From assembly GCF_022095675.1 (NCBI RefSeq), contig NZ_JAHYSG010000006.1:124001-188000 (forward strand): DNA of 64,000 bases, given 5' to 3'. This document shows, in pieces, positions 40,700 through 49,240 of this stretch. How positions within the stretch are numbered: position 1 is the first letter of the stretch; every line of letters starts with the position of its first letter. The notes beneath the pieces are model-generated. The model worked only from the letters and a program-made list of their open reading frames with translations. It had not been told where the DNA came from and made no database searches. Both the position numbers and the translations under genes were made by a program. The DNA is from Dactylosporangium sp. AC04546 (GTDB lineage: Bacteria > Actinomycetota > Actinomycetes > Mycobacteriales > Micromonosporaceae).

Positions 40700-43600
40700 A
40701 TGGCGGCAAGCCGGAAGGGCCGAGGCGAGCCGGTCAACCGGGACCGGTGGCCGGGCCAGGGGGCGTGGCGGACCTGGCTCGAGTACTGCGACCGGATGCA
40801 CCGGGACAACGGGATGCCCAGCCAGCGGGCGGTCGCGGCGGCGCTGCAGCTGCGTCAGCCGAGCCGGGTCGGGGCGATGCTGCGCGGCGAGGCGCTCCCG
40901 GCCGATGAGCCTCAGGCGCGCCGGCTGCTGGAGGCCCTCGGGGCGGTTGGGGCCGAGGTGGAGCGTGGAGTGCGCCTGTACCACCAGGCGCGCGCCGAGG
41001 AGCGGCCGGCGCCCGAATGGTGGTGGCGGTCCGGTTACCTGGAGCAGGTCGGCGACATCGCCCCGGCCCGGCTCGTGGACCGGCGGGCCGAGCTGGACGA
41101 GCTCGCCGCATGGTGCTCGGGCGGGAACGAGCCGTACGTGTGGTGGCAGGCCGGCCCGCGGGCGGGGAAGTCGGCGCTGATGGCCTGGTTCGTCCGGCAC
41201 CCGCCGCCGCGGGTGTGGGTCGTGTCGTTCTTCGTCACGGCCCGCTACGCCGGGCAGGCGGACAGCGCGGCGTTCACCGACGGGCTGCTGGAGCAACTCG
41301 CCGCGATCACGGGCGAGCAGGTCCCGCCGGTGACGTCGGCGGTGGCGCGGGACGGGCTGCGGCGGCAGCTGCTGGCCGAGGCCGCCGCCCGGGCAGCGAA
41401 CACTGGTCACCGGCTTGTCCTGCTGGTCGACGGGCTGGACGAGGACTGCGGTTCGCTGCCGGGTTCGGGCCTGCCGAGTATCGCGGCATGCCTGCCCAAA
41501 CGCCCGCCCGACGGGCTGCGGATCATCGTGGCCGGGCGGCCTGACCCGCCGATCCCTGCCGACGTCGACCTCGATCACCCGTTGCGGACCTGCCCGGTCC
41601 GGCCGTTGGCCCCGTCACCGCACGCCGAGCAGACCACCGAACTCGCCCAGCGGGAGCTGGACGAGGTCCTGGCCACCGACCCGGACCGGCACCGGGGGCT
41701 CGGCTTCGAGGTCCTGGGTCTGGTCACCGCGTGCGGTGGTGGTCTGCAGCACCGTGACCTGCAGCAGCTGACGGGCCGGCCGGCGTTCGAGATCGATCGG
41801 CTGCTGCGCGGACTGTTCGGCCGCACCGTCGCCGGCCGGGCCGATCCGCACACCGCGGCGCGGGTTTTTCTGTTCACCCACGAAACCTTGCGGGTACAGG
41901 CGATCGACCGGCTCGGCCGCGACACCCTGACCGTCTTCCTGGACCGCATCCACGCCTGGGCGGCGGGCTACCAGCGCGGCGGCTGGCCGGCCGACACTCC
42001 GGCCTACCTGCTGCGCGCGTACGGGCGCCTGCTCGCCGACCACCACGACGCGCCTCGGCTGGCAGCACTCGCGACAGACGCGGCCCGCCACGACCGGATG
42101 CTGCACATCACCGGCGGCGACGCCGCCGCGCTGGCCGACATCGCCGCCACATTCACCCTCATCACCGCTCAGGCCCAGCCGGAGCTCCTGACGGCGCTCC
42201 GGCTGGCCTGGCACCGCGACCGGCTCACCGACCGCAACACCAACATCCCCACCGGTCTCCCGGCGGCGTGGGCGGCCCTCGGGCAACCTGTCCGTGCCGA
42301 GGCTCTCGTCCGCTCGATCCCGGACCCGTACCGCCGGGCGCGGGCATGGGCAGCGCTCATAGCCGCGACTGCCGTTACCGGCGACCAGCCACGCATCGAA
42401 ACGCTGACGGGACCGGCGGAGGCGACCGCCCTGACGATCACCGACGCCGTAGCCCGGTCGGAGGCGTTGGCCGCGTTGGCGACCGCGTTCGCCGAGGCCG
42501 GCGACGTCGACCGGGCCGAGACGATCGCCCGGTCGATCACCGACCCCGCCATACAGGCCAGGACGTTGACGATACTGCTGGATGCGGTCGCCGGCACCGG
42601 TGACCGAGGCCGGCTCACGAGCCTGGCAGATCAGGCCGCGACGAGCGCCCGGTCGATCACCAACCCATATCCGCAGGCACAGTTGCTGACCGAGCTGGTG
42701 CGGCTCGTCGCACGGACAGGCGACGTCGACCAGGCCGAAACGATCGCCCGGTCAGTCAGCAACCACTTCTGGCGGGCACAGGTGTCATTGGCGCTGGTCG
42801 CAACGGTCGCCGAGGGCGGCGATCTCGAGCGGGCCGAGGCGATCGCCCGATCGATCACCAACTCGGCCTCGGAGGCGCAGGTCCTCGCCGCGCTGGTGGC
42901 CACAGCCGCCCGAGCCGGCGATCTCGAGCGGGCCGAGGCCGTCGCCCGGTCGGTCGCCAACCCATACTCGCAGGTACCGGCACTGACCGCGCTGGTGCGG
43001 GCGTTCACCGCGACCGGCGACCGCGACCGGGCGGTGGCCGTGGCAAAGCAAGCTGAGGTGATCGCCGGCTCCATCACCGACCCCTACTCGACGGCTCAGG
43101 TCCTGACCGACCTGGCGACAGCGGTCGCCGGCGCCGGCGACCGCGGCCTTGTGGAGGCCCTGGCCGGGAAGGCTCTGCGGACCGCCCACACGATCGCCAA
43201 CCAGGACTCGCGAGCACAGGCGTTGACCGCCTTGGTGACCGCCGTCGTTGACATCGGTGACCATCCTTGGGCCGAGGCGATCGCCCGGACGATCACCGAT
43301 GCGGACCGGCAGGCCGAGGCGTACACGGTGCTGCTCAGCGCGTTCGCCCGCACCGGCGACTACGACCGTGCCGAGACGATCGCCCGGTCGGTCACCGAAG
43401 CACACCGTCAGATGCAGCTGCTGGCCGTGCTGGCGCGGATGGCGGCGCAAGCCGGCGACCACGCCGAGGCGGAGGCAGCTTCCCGGACGATCACCGATCC
43501 GGACCGCCTGGCGCAGCTCCTGACCGAGCTGGCGACGACGGTAGCCGCCGCAGGCGACCGAGACCGGGCGGCGGCCCTGGCCGAGGAGGCGGAGGCGACC

Positions 43601-44713
43601 GCCCGGACGATCACGAATCGGGCCGCTCAGGACGACGTGCTGGCCGCGCTGGCGACGGCTGTCGCCGAGGCAGGCGATCACGACCAGGCAACGGCCATCG
43701 CCCGGACGATCACCACCCCGGACAGGCGGACCAGGGCACTGGCCGACTTGGTCCCAGAGAACGCCGACGGCCGGGTCGAGGCGATCGCCGACCCGGGCCG
43801 GCGAGCCAGACAGCTCGTCGACCTGGTCCGCGAGGTCGCCGACCACCTGAATCTCGATCAGGCGTCGACCGTGGCCGAACTGGCCAGGAAGGTCGTCGTC
43901 ACCGGCGATCGCGCCTCGGTGGCGGCGCTCGCGGAGCAGGTCACCGCGTTCAGTCGATCGATCAGCGACCGACGCCGTGCCGCACCGGTCCTGTGCGCGC
44001 TGGTCGCCGTGGTCGCCGAGGCCGGCGATCACGATCGAGCCGAGGGGCTCGTCTGGTCGATCTCGAGTCCGTACTGGAGGGCGACGGCGATCGCCCGGCT
44101 CGTGCATACAGTCGCCGAGACCGACCGGACGGTGGCGCTGACGAATCAGGCCACCTCGACCGCCGAATCGATCACCGACCCGCACGCGCGAATGCGCGTA
44201 CTGATCACGCTGGTACGGGCAGTGGCCGAGACCGGTAACCGTGGCCTGGTCGCGACCCTGGCGAGGCGGGCCGTCACCACCGGCGGGCAGGTCGAGCCCG
44301 GAAGTAAGGTGGCGGATGAGCTCGCGGCGCTGGTGCACACGGTCGCCGAGACCGGAGACCACGACTTGGCGACGCAGCTCGCGAGGCGGGTCGCGACGAT
44401 CGCCGAGTCCCTCACCGATCCTGCCCGGCGGGCCAAGGCGCTGACGGCCCTGGCACAGACCGTCGCCGATGCCGGAGACCACGATCTCGTGCTGGCCTTG
44501 ACAGCCCAGGCCGAAGCGGCCGCCGAGTCGATAGAATTCTCCAGCTCCCGGGCCCTCGCCTTGACCAGGCTGGCGGAGTTCCTCGGGCCGGAGCGTCGGC
44601 GGTCGGTCATAGCCCGGGCGCTGGCGGTGGGACCGTGGACCATCGCGCTGGACGCGGTGGCCCGGGCCGACCCGGAAGCGCTCCGCGCCTTCGCCGACAA
44701 GTGGTCGCGCTAA
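40700..44713 (+). CDS. HTH/P-loop NTPase with ~20 C-terminal helical repeats (STAND-like)
   Basis: 1337 residues. N-terminal ~28-75: HTH-like SQRAVAAALQLRQPSRVGAM followed by LRGEALP. The NTPase domain has Walker A AGPRAGKS (151-158), Walker B RLVLLVDGLDED (D244, D247) and a C-terminal winged region (~350-430). From ~530 to ~1300 come about 20 repeats of 33 or 40 residues, consensus DRAETIARSITDP..QAQALTALVTAVAEAGDH. This order (small N-terminal domain, NTPase, repeat sensor) is that of STAND ATPases used as switches in signalling, apoptosis-like death and antiphage defence. No effector domain other than the HTH is visible. ATG 40700 follows GAGGGAG. It is divergent from a membrane peptide and followed by a beta-propeller protein. 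Confidence 0.88.
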   Translation: MAASRKGRGEPVNRDRWPGQGAWRTWLEYCDRMHRDNGMPSQRAVAAALQLRQPSRVGAMLRGEALPADEPQARRLLEALGAVGAEVERGVRLYHQARAEERPAPEWWWRSGYLEQVGDIAPARLVDRRAELDELAAWCSGGNEPYVWWQAGPRAGKSALMAWFVRHPPPRVWVVSFFVTARYAGQADSAAFTDGLLEQLAAITGEQVPPVTSAVARDGLRRQLLAEAAARAANTGHRLVLLVDGLDEDCGSLPGSGLPSIAACLPKRPPDGLRIIVAGRPDPPIPADVDLDHPLRTCPVRPLAPSPHAEQTTELAQRELDEVLATDPDRHRGLGFEVLGLVTACGGGLQHRDLQQLTGRPAFEIDRLLRGLFGRTVAGRADPHTAARVFLFTHETLRVQAIDRLGRDTLTVFLDRIHAWAAGYQRGGWPADTPAYLLRAYGRLLADHHDAPRLAALATDAARHDRMLHITGGDAAALADIAATFTLITAQAQPELLTALRLAWHRDRLTDRNTNIPTGLPAAWAALGQPVRAEALVRSIPDPYRRARAWAALIAATAVTGDQPRIETLTGPAEATALTITDAVARSEALAALATAFAEAGDVDRAETIARSITDPAIQARTLTILLDAVAGTGDRGRLTSLADQAATSARSITNPYPQAQLLTELVRLVARTGDVDQAETIARSVSNHFWRAQVSLALVATVAEGGDLERAEAIARSITNSASEAQVLAALVATAARAGDLERAEAVARSVANPYSQVPALTALVRAFTATGDRDRAVAVAKQAEVIAGSITDPYSTAQVLTDLATAVAGAGDRGLVEALAGKALRTAHTIANQDSRAQALTALVTAVVDIGDHPWAEAIARTITDADRQAEAYTVLLSAFARTGDYDRAETIARSVTEAHRQMQLLAVLARMAAQAGDHAEAEAASRTITDPDRLAQLLTELATTVAAAGDRDRAAALAEEAEATARTITNRAAQDDVLAALATAVAEAGDHDQATAIARTITTPDRRTRALADLVPENADGRVEAIADPGRRARQLVDLVREVADHLNLDQASTVAELARKVVVTGDRASVAALAEQVTAFSRSISDRRRAAPVLCALVAVVAEAGDHDRAEGLVWSISSPYWRATAIARLVHTVAETDRTVALTNQATSTAESITDPHARMRVLITLVRAVAETGNRGLVATLARRAVTTGGQVEPGSKVADELAALVHTVAETGDHDLATQLARRVATIAESLTDPARRAKALTALAQTVADAGDHDLVLALTAQAEAAAESIEFSSSRALALTRLAEFLGPERRRSVIARALAVGPWTIALDAVARADPEALRAFADKWSR
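42293..44600 (+). repeat. in-gene array of ~20 diverged 99/120-base repeats
   Basis: Coding repeats of the STAND-like protein. Short units encode 33 residues (such as DRAETIARSITDP...GTGDR). Long units encode 40 residues and carry seven extra residues in the first helix (such as GLVEALAGKALRTAHTI...). Repeats share A/V-E-A-I-A-R-S-I-T-D/N-P and A-x-x-G-D anchors. They are diverged, not identical, so expansion is old. Confidence 0.8.
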
Positions 44714-44809
44714 GGGTTGGACCTTGGGGTCCCACCTTCGGCCAGCCACCAGCCTCGGTCACGGGTCCCGTTCCATCGGCTGTGGCGCGGGATCACTACC
44801 GTCGTGCGC

Positions 44810-46051
44810 GTGGACTCTCCCGACGAGGTCGCGGATGCGCGGCGGGATGCCCTGCTCGAAGGTGGGATCTCCGCGGACCCGCCGAAACGGTCGCGGCACC
44901 GGATCGTCCGGCGGGCCCTGGTGACCGGCGTCGCCGGTGCGGGTCTCGGGCTGCTCGGATACCGCCTGCTCCGTCTCCGCCGGGACGACCAGCCCCGGTC
45001 CGACCCGCGAGTACTGTGGCGGCGGGACCTGGCCCGGTCGCCGGCGGGTGCGGAGTTCGTCGTCGCGAACGGCAGCATCTACCTCAGCACGTCGACCGGG
45101 CTCCAGGCGCTCGACGCCGCCACGGGGCAGGTTCGGTGGCAGGTCGCCAGCCGCGCCGGTGACTCGTGGTCGCCGGCCGTCGCCGACGGCGCCGTCTACT
45201 TCGGCGATGGGAACGTCTCGCTCGCGGTGGACGCCGCGGACGGCCGTGTCCGCTGGCGCACGGACGCCAGCCAGCATCCGTTCCTGCTGAAGTGGTCCAG
45301 CCCTGCGGTGGCCGACGGCTTCGTGTACTGGAGCACCTACGCGGGCGGGCTGTCCGGGGCGTCGCCGTTCAGCCAGCGGTACATGTCCGAGATCAAGGGC
45401 TGCGTCGTGACCGCCTGGGCCGTGGGCAGTGGCGAACTGCGCTGGCTGGCCAGGATCGACAGCGCCCTGCTGTCGCCGGTCGCGGTAGCCGCCGGGATGG
45501 TCTACGCCGCCGGCAACGACGGCACCCTGCACGCCATCGACGCGCAAACGGGACGGGCGCTCTGGCAGCGCTCCACCGGCGCCGGCGTCGACGCCCGTCC
45601 GGCGGTCGCGGCGGGGTCGGTCTACGTCAACGACAAGGACGGCACGCTGAACGCCCTGGACGCGGCGACCGGCGCACCGCGCTGGAGCGCCCCGATACGC
45701 CCCGCGGCGACCAGGGCGCCGACCAGCCCCGCGCCCACCGAGCCGTCGCCGGTGGTGATCGCCGGCGGCCTCGTCTACCTCGGGGGCGTCGACGGCTACC
45801 TGCACGTCCTTGACGCGGCGACCGGCGAACCACGGTGGAAGGCCCCGGAGGCGGCCGCTGGCGGTAGCCCGGCGGTGGCGAACGGGTGCGTCTACTTCGC
45901 CGGCAGCGACCGCAAGGTGTACGCCGTCGACGCCCTCACCGGTGCACGTCGGTGGACGGTGGAGACCGAGGCGTCCGGCGGTTCGCTGGTGGCGACCAAC
46001 GACGCGGTGTACCACCTGAGCGAGTACCGGCTCTCTGCGTTGCGCGTGTGA
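44810..46051 (+). CDS. membrane-anchored PQQ-like beta-propeller protein
   Basis: 413 residues. A cytoplasmic N-terminal ~40 residues (DSPDEVADARRDALLEGGIS, RSRHRIVRR) precedes a membrane helix (ALVTGVAGAGLGLLGYRLL), then seven to eight blades with the PQQ-repeat motif: LQALDAATGQVRWQV, LHAIDAQTGRALWQRS, LNALDAATGAPRWS, LHVLDAATGEPRWKA, VYAVDALTGARRWTV. It probably displays the propeller outside the cell as a binding scaffold; a quinoprotein dehydrogenase is less likely because the catalytic loops are absent. GTG 44810 lies seven bases after TACCGT (44797-44802), a leaderless start. It follows the STAND-like gene by 96 bases in the same direction. Confidence 0.82.
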   Translation: MDSPDEVADARRDALLEGGISADPPKRSRHRIVRRALVTGVAGAGLGLLGYRLLRLRRDDQPRSDPRVLWRRDLARSPAGAEFVVANGSIYLSTSTGLQALDAATGQVRWQVASRAGDSWSPAVADGAVYFGDGNVSLAVDAADGRVRWRTDASQHPFLLKWSSPAVADGFVYWSTYAGGLSGASPFSQRYMSEIKGCVVTAWAVGSGELRWLARIDSALLSPVAVAAGMVYAAGNDGTLHAIDAQTGRALWQRSTGAGVDARPAVAAGSVYVNDKDGTLNALDAATGAPRWSAPIRPAATRAPTSPAPTEPSPVVIAGGLVYLGGVDGYLHVLDAATGEPRWKAPEAAAGGSPAVANGCVYFAGSDRKVYAVDALTGARRWTVETEASGGSLVATNDAVYHLSEYRLSALRV

Positions 46052-46057
46052 CGTGAC

Positions 46058-46077
46058 CGGCCGAGCGGGGTCGGCCG
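46058..46077 (+). terminator. short GC hairpin
   Basis: CGGCCGA (46058-46064) pairs with TCGGCCG (46071-46077) around GCGGGG, six bases after the propeller gene stop. A possible terminator, without a T run. Confidence 0.4.
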
Positions 46078-46081
46078 CTGG

Positions 46082-46894
46082 ATGATGGCTGCTGTGAGCC
46101 ACGTGCACTCCGTACCGGTGCGGGTGCATCCCGCGCCCTGCGAAACGATCGCCGGCCACCCGCATCCGCGACTCCGGCCGTATGTCGTGGGTTACGGAGG
46201 CTTCCGTTCAGGTTCGGGAGCAGCCGTACGGCACCGGGTCCTGCCGATGAACCTGGTCACGATGATCGTCGACTTTGCCGGGCCGAGCAGGTTGGTCACC
46301 GGGCCCGGGAGCAGCGCCGTCGTCCACGAGCAGACTGCTTGGGGCGACGGTGTCGCCATCGGCTTGACGCCGGCCGGAGCAACCGCGGTTCTCGGCGTAC
46401 CGATGCGAGAGATCGTCGGCGGTACCTTCCGGCTGGCGGACTTCCTCGGCGGTCGGGAGGTGGAGTTGGCCGAGCGGCTTGGGGAGGCACCGGACCGGCC
46501 GACGTGGTTCGCGGTGCTGGACGAGTACCTGACGGCTCGGCTTGCGGCCGCGCCGCAGCCGGACGGGCTGACGATGCATGCCTGGTGGCGGCTCCAGCGA
46601 TCCGCGGATCGGCTTCGGATCAGCGCCTTGGCCGACGAGCTCGACGTCGGCCGACGCAACCTTGAGCTCCGGTTCCAGCGAGAGGTCGGTCTGTCGCCCG
46701 GAGCTGTCGCCAGGATCGCTCGCTTTCAGCGCGCCGTGCACATGCTCACCCGGTCCGCCGGTCTGCTGCGGACGGCGGTCGACTGCGGGTACGCCGACCA
46801 GCCGCACTTCAACCGTGAGATCCGCGCCATGTCCGGTCTGACGCCGACTCAGCTGTGCGCATTCCTTCAATACCGGGAACTCGCCCCCGGGTAG
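46082..46894 (+). CDS. AraC-family transcriptional regulator
   Basis: 270 residues. The N-terminal ~150 residues (LRPYVVGYGGFRSGSGAAV, PMNLVTMIVDFAG, GVAIGLTPAGATAVLGVPMR) form the sensor domain common to AraC proteins with a DUF6597-like start. The C-terminal HTH pair is ISALADELDVGRRNLELRFQ and AVDCGYADQPHFNREIRAM. The SDR gene begins 11 bases downstream, so the two are probably co-transcribed and the regulator may control it. ATG 46082 or 46085 starts the protein. Confidence 0.85.
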   Translation: MMAAVSHVHSVPVRVHPAPCETIAGHPHPRLRPYVVGYGGFRSGSGAAVRHRVLPMNLVTMIVDFAGPSRLVTGPGSSAVVHEQTAWGDGVAIGLTPAGATAVLGVPMREIVGGTFRLADFLGGREVELAERLGEAPDRPTWFAVLDEYLTARLAAAPQPDGLTMHAWWRLQRSADRLRISALADELDVGRRNLELRFQREVGLSPGAVARIARFQRAVHMLTRSAGLLRTAVDCGYADQPHFNREIRAMSGLTPTQLCAFLQYRELAPG

Positions 46895-46905
46895 CGTTCC
46901 CCGGC

Positions 46906-47625
46906 ATGAGGCTCACCGGGAAGACAGCACTTGTGACCGGCGGTTCGCGGGGGATCGGCCGGGCGATCGTGCAGCGACTCGCCCGCGACGGCGCTGCGGT
47001 CGTGTTCACGTACAAGGAGAACAAGGCGGCGGCCGACGACCTCGTCAGCCAACTCGCCGGCACGATCGCCGTCCGCGCCGACCAGGAAGATCTCACCAGC
47101 ATCTCGGCAATGTTCCAGCCGGTTCGCGACGGCTTGGACATCCTCGTCAACAACGCCGCAGTCAATCCCCGAATGCTGATCGCGGACATTACCGAGGACG
47201 AGTTCGACCGAGTGTTGACGGTGAACACGAAATTCCCCGTGCTGGCCATGCGCGAGGCGGCGCCGGTGCTGCGCGACAACGGCCGCATCATCAGCATCTC
47301 CACACTCAACACGGTCTTGCCGGCGCCCGGCCACTCCCTGTACTGCGCCAGCAAAGCCGCGCTTGAGCAGTTCACCGCGGTCGCCGCCCGAGAGCTCGGC
47401 GGCCGTGGCATCACTGTCAACACGATCTCGCCCGGCGCGACCGAGACCGACCTGCTGCACGCCGTCAACTCCCCGGAGGCCCTGGCCCAAACCGCCACCC
47501 TCACCGCGTTGCAACGGCTCGGCCAGCCCGACGACATCGCGGCCGTTGTCGCATTCCTCGCCGGCCCCGACGCGCAGTGGATCACTGGTCAGAACATCCG
47601 CGCAACAGGGGGCCTGCTCCTCTGA
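46906..47625 (+). CDS. SDR family oxidoreductase
   Basis: 239 residues, classical short-chain dehydrogenase. The nucleotide-binding motif is TALVTGGSRGIGRAI, NNA is in DILVNNAAVN, the catalytic Ser is in RIISISTLNTV and Tyr/Lys are in SLYCASKAALEQF (YxxxK). The end GLLL is typical. It reduces or oxidises a carbonyl or alcohol with NAD(P)H; the substrate is unknown. ATG 46906 is preceded by TAGCGT at about eight bases, so a leaderless or short-leader start is possible. Confidence 0.92.
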   Translation: MRLTGKTALVTGGSRGIGRAIVQRLARDGAAVVFTYKENKAAADDLVSQLAGTIAVRADQEDLTSISAMFQPVRDGLDILVNNAAVNPRMLIADITEDEFDRVLTVNTKFPVLAMREAAPVLRDNGRIISISTLNTVLPAPGHSLYCASKAALEQFTAVAARELGGRGITVNTISPGATETDLLHAVNSPEALAQTATLTALQRLGQPDDIAAVVAFLAGPDAQWITGQNIRATGGLLL

Positions 47626-47648
47626 GGGGCGCCGGGGTATGACCCAGG

Positions 47649-48443
47649 CTAGGCGCTGGCGCCGGTGTACGAGCGCAGGGTGCGGCGCCAGGCCAGCGTG
47701 GCTACGACGACCGCGCAGGCCGCCACCGCTGGGGCGAGCAGGAGCAGGTACGGGTCGAGCCGGCCCAGCAACGCCGCGGCCGGGTACGTGGTGAGGAAAG
47801 CGATGGGCACGACCGTGAGGACGGCCTGCACCGGGTTGCGGTACAGCTCGACCGGGAAACGAGACAGCTCGAGGAACGCGAAGGTGACCCGGCCGAGATC
47901 CTCGGCGCCCACCATCACCACCGAGAGCGCCATCATCATCACAGTCAGGGCATACATCAGCAGCACGGCGCAAGCCAGCAGCAGCAGGAACGAGGCCAAT
48001 GCGGCCACCGACACGCCGCGGCCGGACAGCACCACCCCGGTGGCGGCCAGACCCAGGCCCAGTACCGGGTCGAGCAGGTTGTTGACCCTCAGATGGCGCA
48101 GGCTCACCAGCAGCTGCGCGTCAAACGGCTTGGTCAGCAGAAAGTCGAGCGTTCCGAGGCGCACGTAGTCGGTCATCTGTTCCAGGTTGGGCTGCAACAA
48201 CACCTGGCGTAGGCCGTTGAGCGCGAAGAACAGGCCGATGACGACGAGAACCTCGGCGTGGGTCCAACCTGCCACGGCGCCGGTGAACCGGAAATATACC
48301 GACGCGCCGGCGGCCGCCCACAGCATCCAGAACGTGCTGAGCGCGACGTTGGAGACGAAATTCAGCCGGTACTCCGCCTCGCTGGCCACCGCCGCCCGCC
48401 AGCAGATCCCCAGGATGCGCGCGTGGCGTGTCCACCCGCTCAT
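47649..48443 (-). CDS. ABC-2 type exporter permease
   Basis: 264 residues, six hydrophobic segments, with no ATP-binding motif. It is one of two permeases in the three-gene exporter (SNVALSTFWMLWAAAGASVY, YVRLGTLDFLLTKPFDAQLL, AALLGRLDPYLLLLAPAVAA). The C-terminal Ala- and Val-rich helices match this permease class. It likely exports a hydrophobic drug or lipid with the second permease. ATG 48443 overlaps the preceding gene's stop by four bases (ATGA). It is the last gene of the operon. Confidence 0.88.
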   Translation of the reverse strand: MSGWTRHARILGICWRAAVASEAEYRLNFVSNVALSTFWMLWAAAGASVYFRFTGAVAGWTHAEVLVVIGLFFALNGLRQVLLQPNLEQMTDYVRLGTLDFLLTKPFDAQLLVSLRHLRVNNLLDPVLGLGLAATGVVLSGRGVSVAALASFLLLLACAVLLMYALTVMMMALSVVMVGAEDLGRVTFAFLELSRFPVELYRNPVQAVLTVVPIAFLTTYPAAALLGRLDPYLLLLAPAVAACAVVVATLAWRRTLRSYTGASA

Positions 48444-49240
48444 CCGGCCACCGCCTGGTAGCGGCGCACGCCGCGCCGCCAGGCAAACCGGTACAGCAGG
48501 GCGAACGCCGCGAGCCAGCCGAGCCCGACGATGAAGCCGTACGCGGTCTGGCGGGCATCGAGGCGGCCCATCAGCAACTCGATCGGGAAGCCCATCGCGG
48601 TGCGGAACGGCAGCACCACCGCCGCTGTGCGCAGCCAGTCCGGCATCAGCGCCAACGGGGCGACCCAGCCCGAGGTGAACGAGCCGAGGCCCCACCACAG
48701 CAGCCACACGGCGGACGTCTGGGTGCTCCAGAATCCGATCAATGCGAACGTCGACGCCATGAGGAGGCCGACCGCGTACGCCAGGACCAGCGCGACGGCG
48801 ACCGCGGCCAGCCGGACGGGACCGATCGGGTAGTCCAGGCCCGGCACCAGCAGCGCGGCGATCGCCAGGGCTGGCGCCAGCACCGTCAGGAACACCACGC
48901 GGTGGCCGAGGTCGCTGGTGGCGTACTGGTGGAAAGGGTGCACGGGGCGCAACAGCCGCACGGACAGATCACCGCTGCGCATGTCCGCGTCCCACTGCCA
49001 CACGACGCGATCGCCGGAGAGGTTCCACAGCAGTGTCGCCGCCGCGTAGTACGACAGGAAGTCGCCAGTGGTCCAGCCCGCCGGCGGGCCGCCCTCGGCG
49101 ACCACGGTGAGCCACACCGCCATCGTCAGCAGCGGAAAGAAGCCGGTGAGCACCGACAGGACGACCCGGCCCCGGTAGGTGGCGGCCACCAGCGTCGCGC
49201 TGCGCACCAGCGCGGGGTATGCGGCGAGCACGTCACGCAT
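48440..49240 (-). CDS. ABC-2 type exporter permease
   Basis: 266 residues from ATG 49240. Six hydrophobic segments (VVLSVLTGFFPLLTMAVWLT, GDRVVWQWDADMRSGDLSVR is the cytoplasmic coupling region, AVALVLAYAVGLLMASTFAL). It is paralogous to the following permease. The start overlaps the end of the ATPase gene by eight bases, so the three proteins are translated in step. Together they form an exporter of the kind that pumps antibiotics or toxic cations in actinomycetes; substrate unknown. Confidence 0.88.
   Translation of the reverse strand: MRDVLAAYPALVRSATLVAATYRGRVVLSVLTGFFPLLTMAVWLTVVAEGGPPAGWTTGDFLSYYAAATLLWNLSGDRVVWQWDADMRSGDLSVRLLRPVHPFHQYATSDLGHRVVFLTVLAPALAIAALLVPGLDYPIGPVRLAAVAVALVLAYAVGLLMASTFALIGFWSTQTSAVWLLWWGLGSFTSGWVAPLALMPDWLRTAAVVLPFRTAMGFPIELLMGRLDARQTAYGFIVGLGWLAAFALLYRFAWRRGVRRYQAVAG

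Noticed and set aside
42785..44749. 654-codon minus-strand open frame inside the repeat region
   Set aside because: Periodic because the sense gene is repetitive; the sense strand has NTPase motifs and a ribosome-binding site, the antisense has none.
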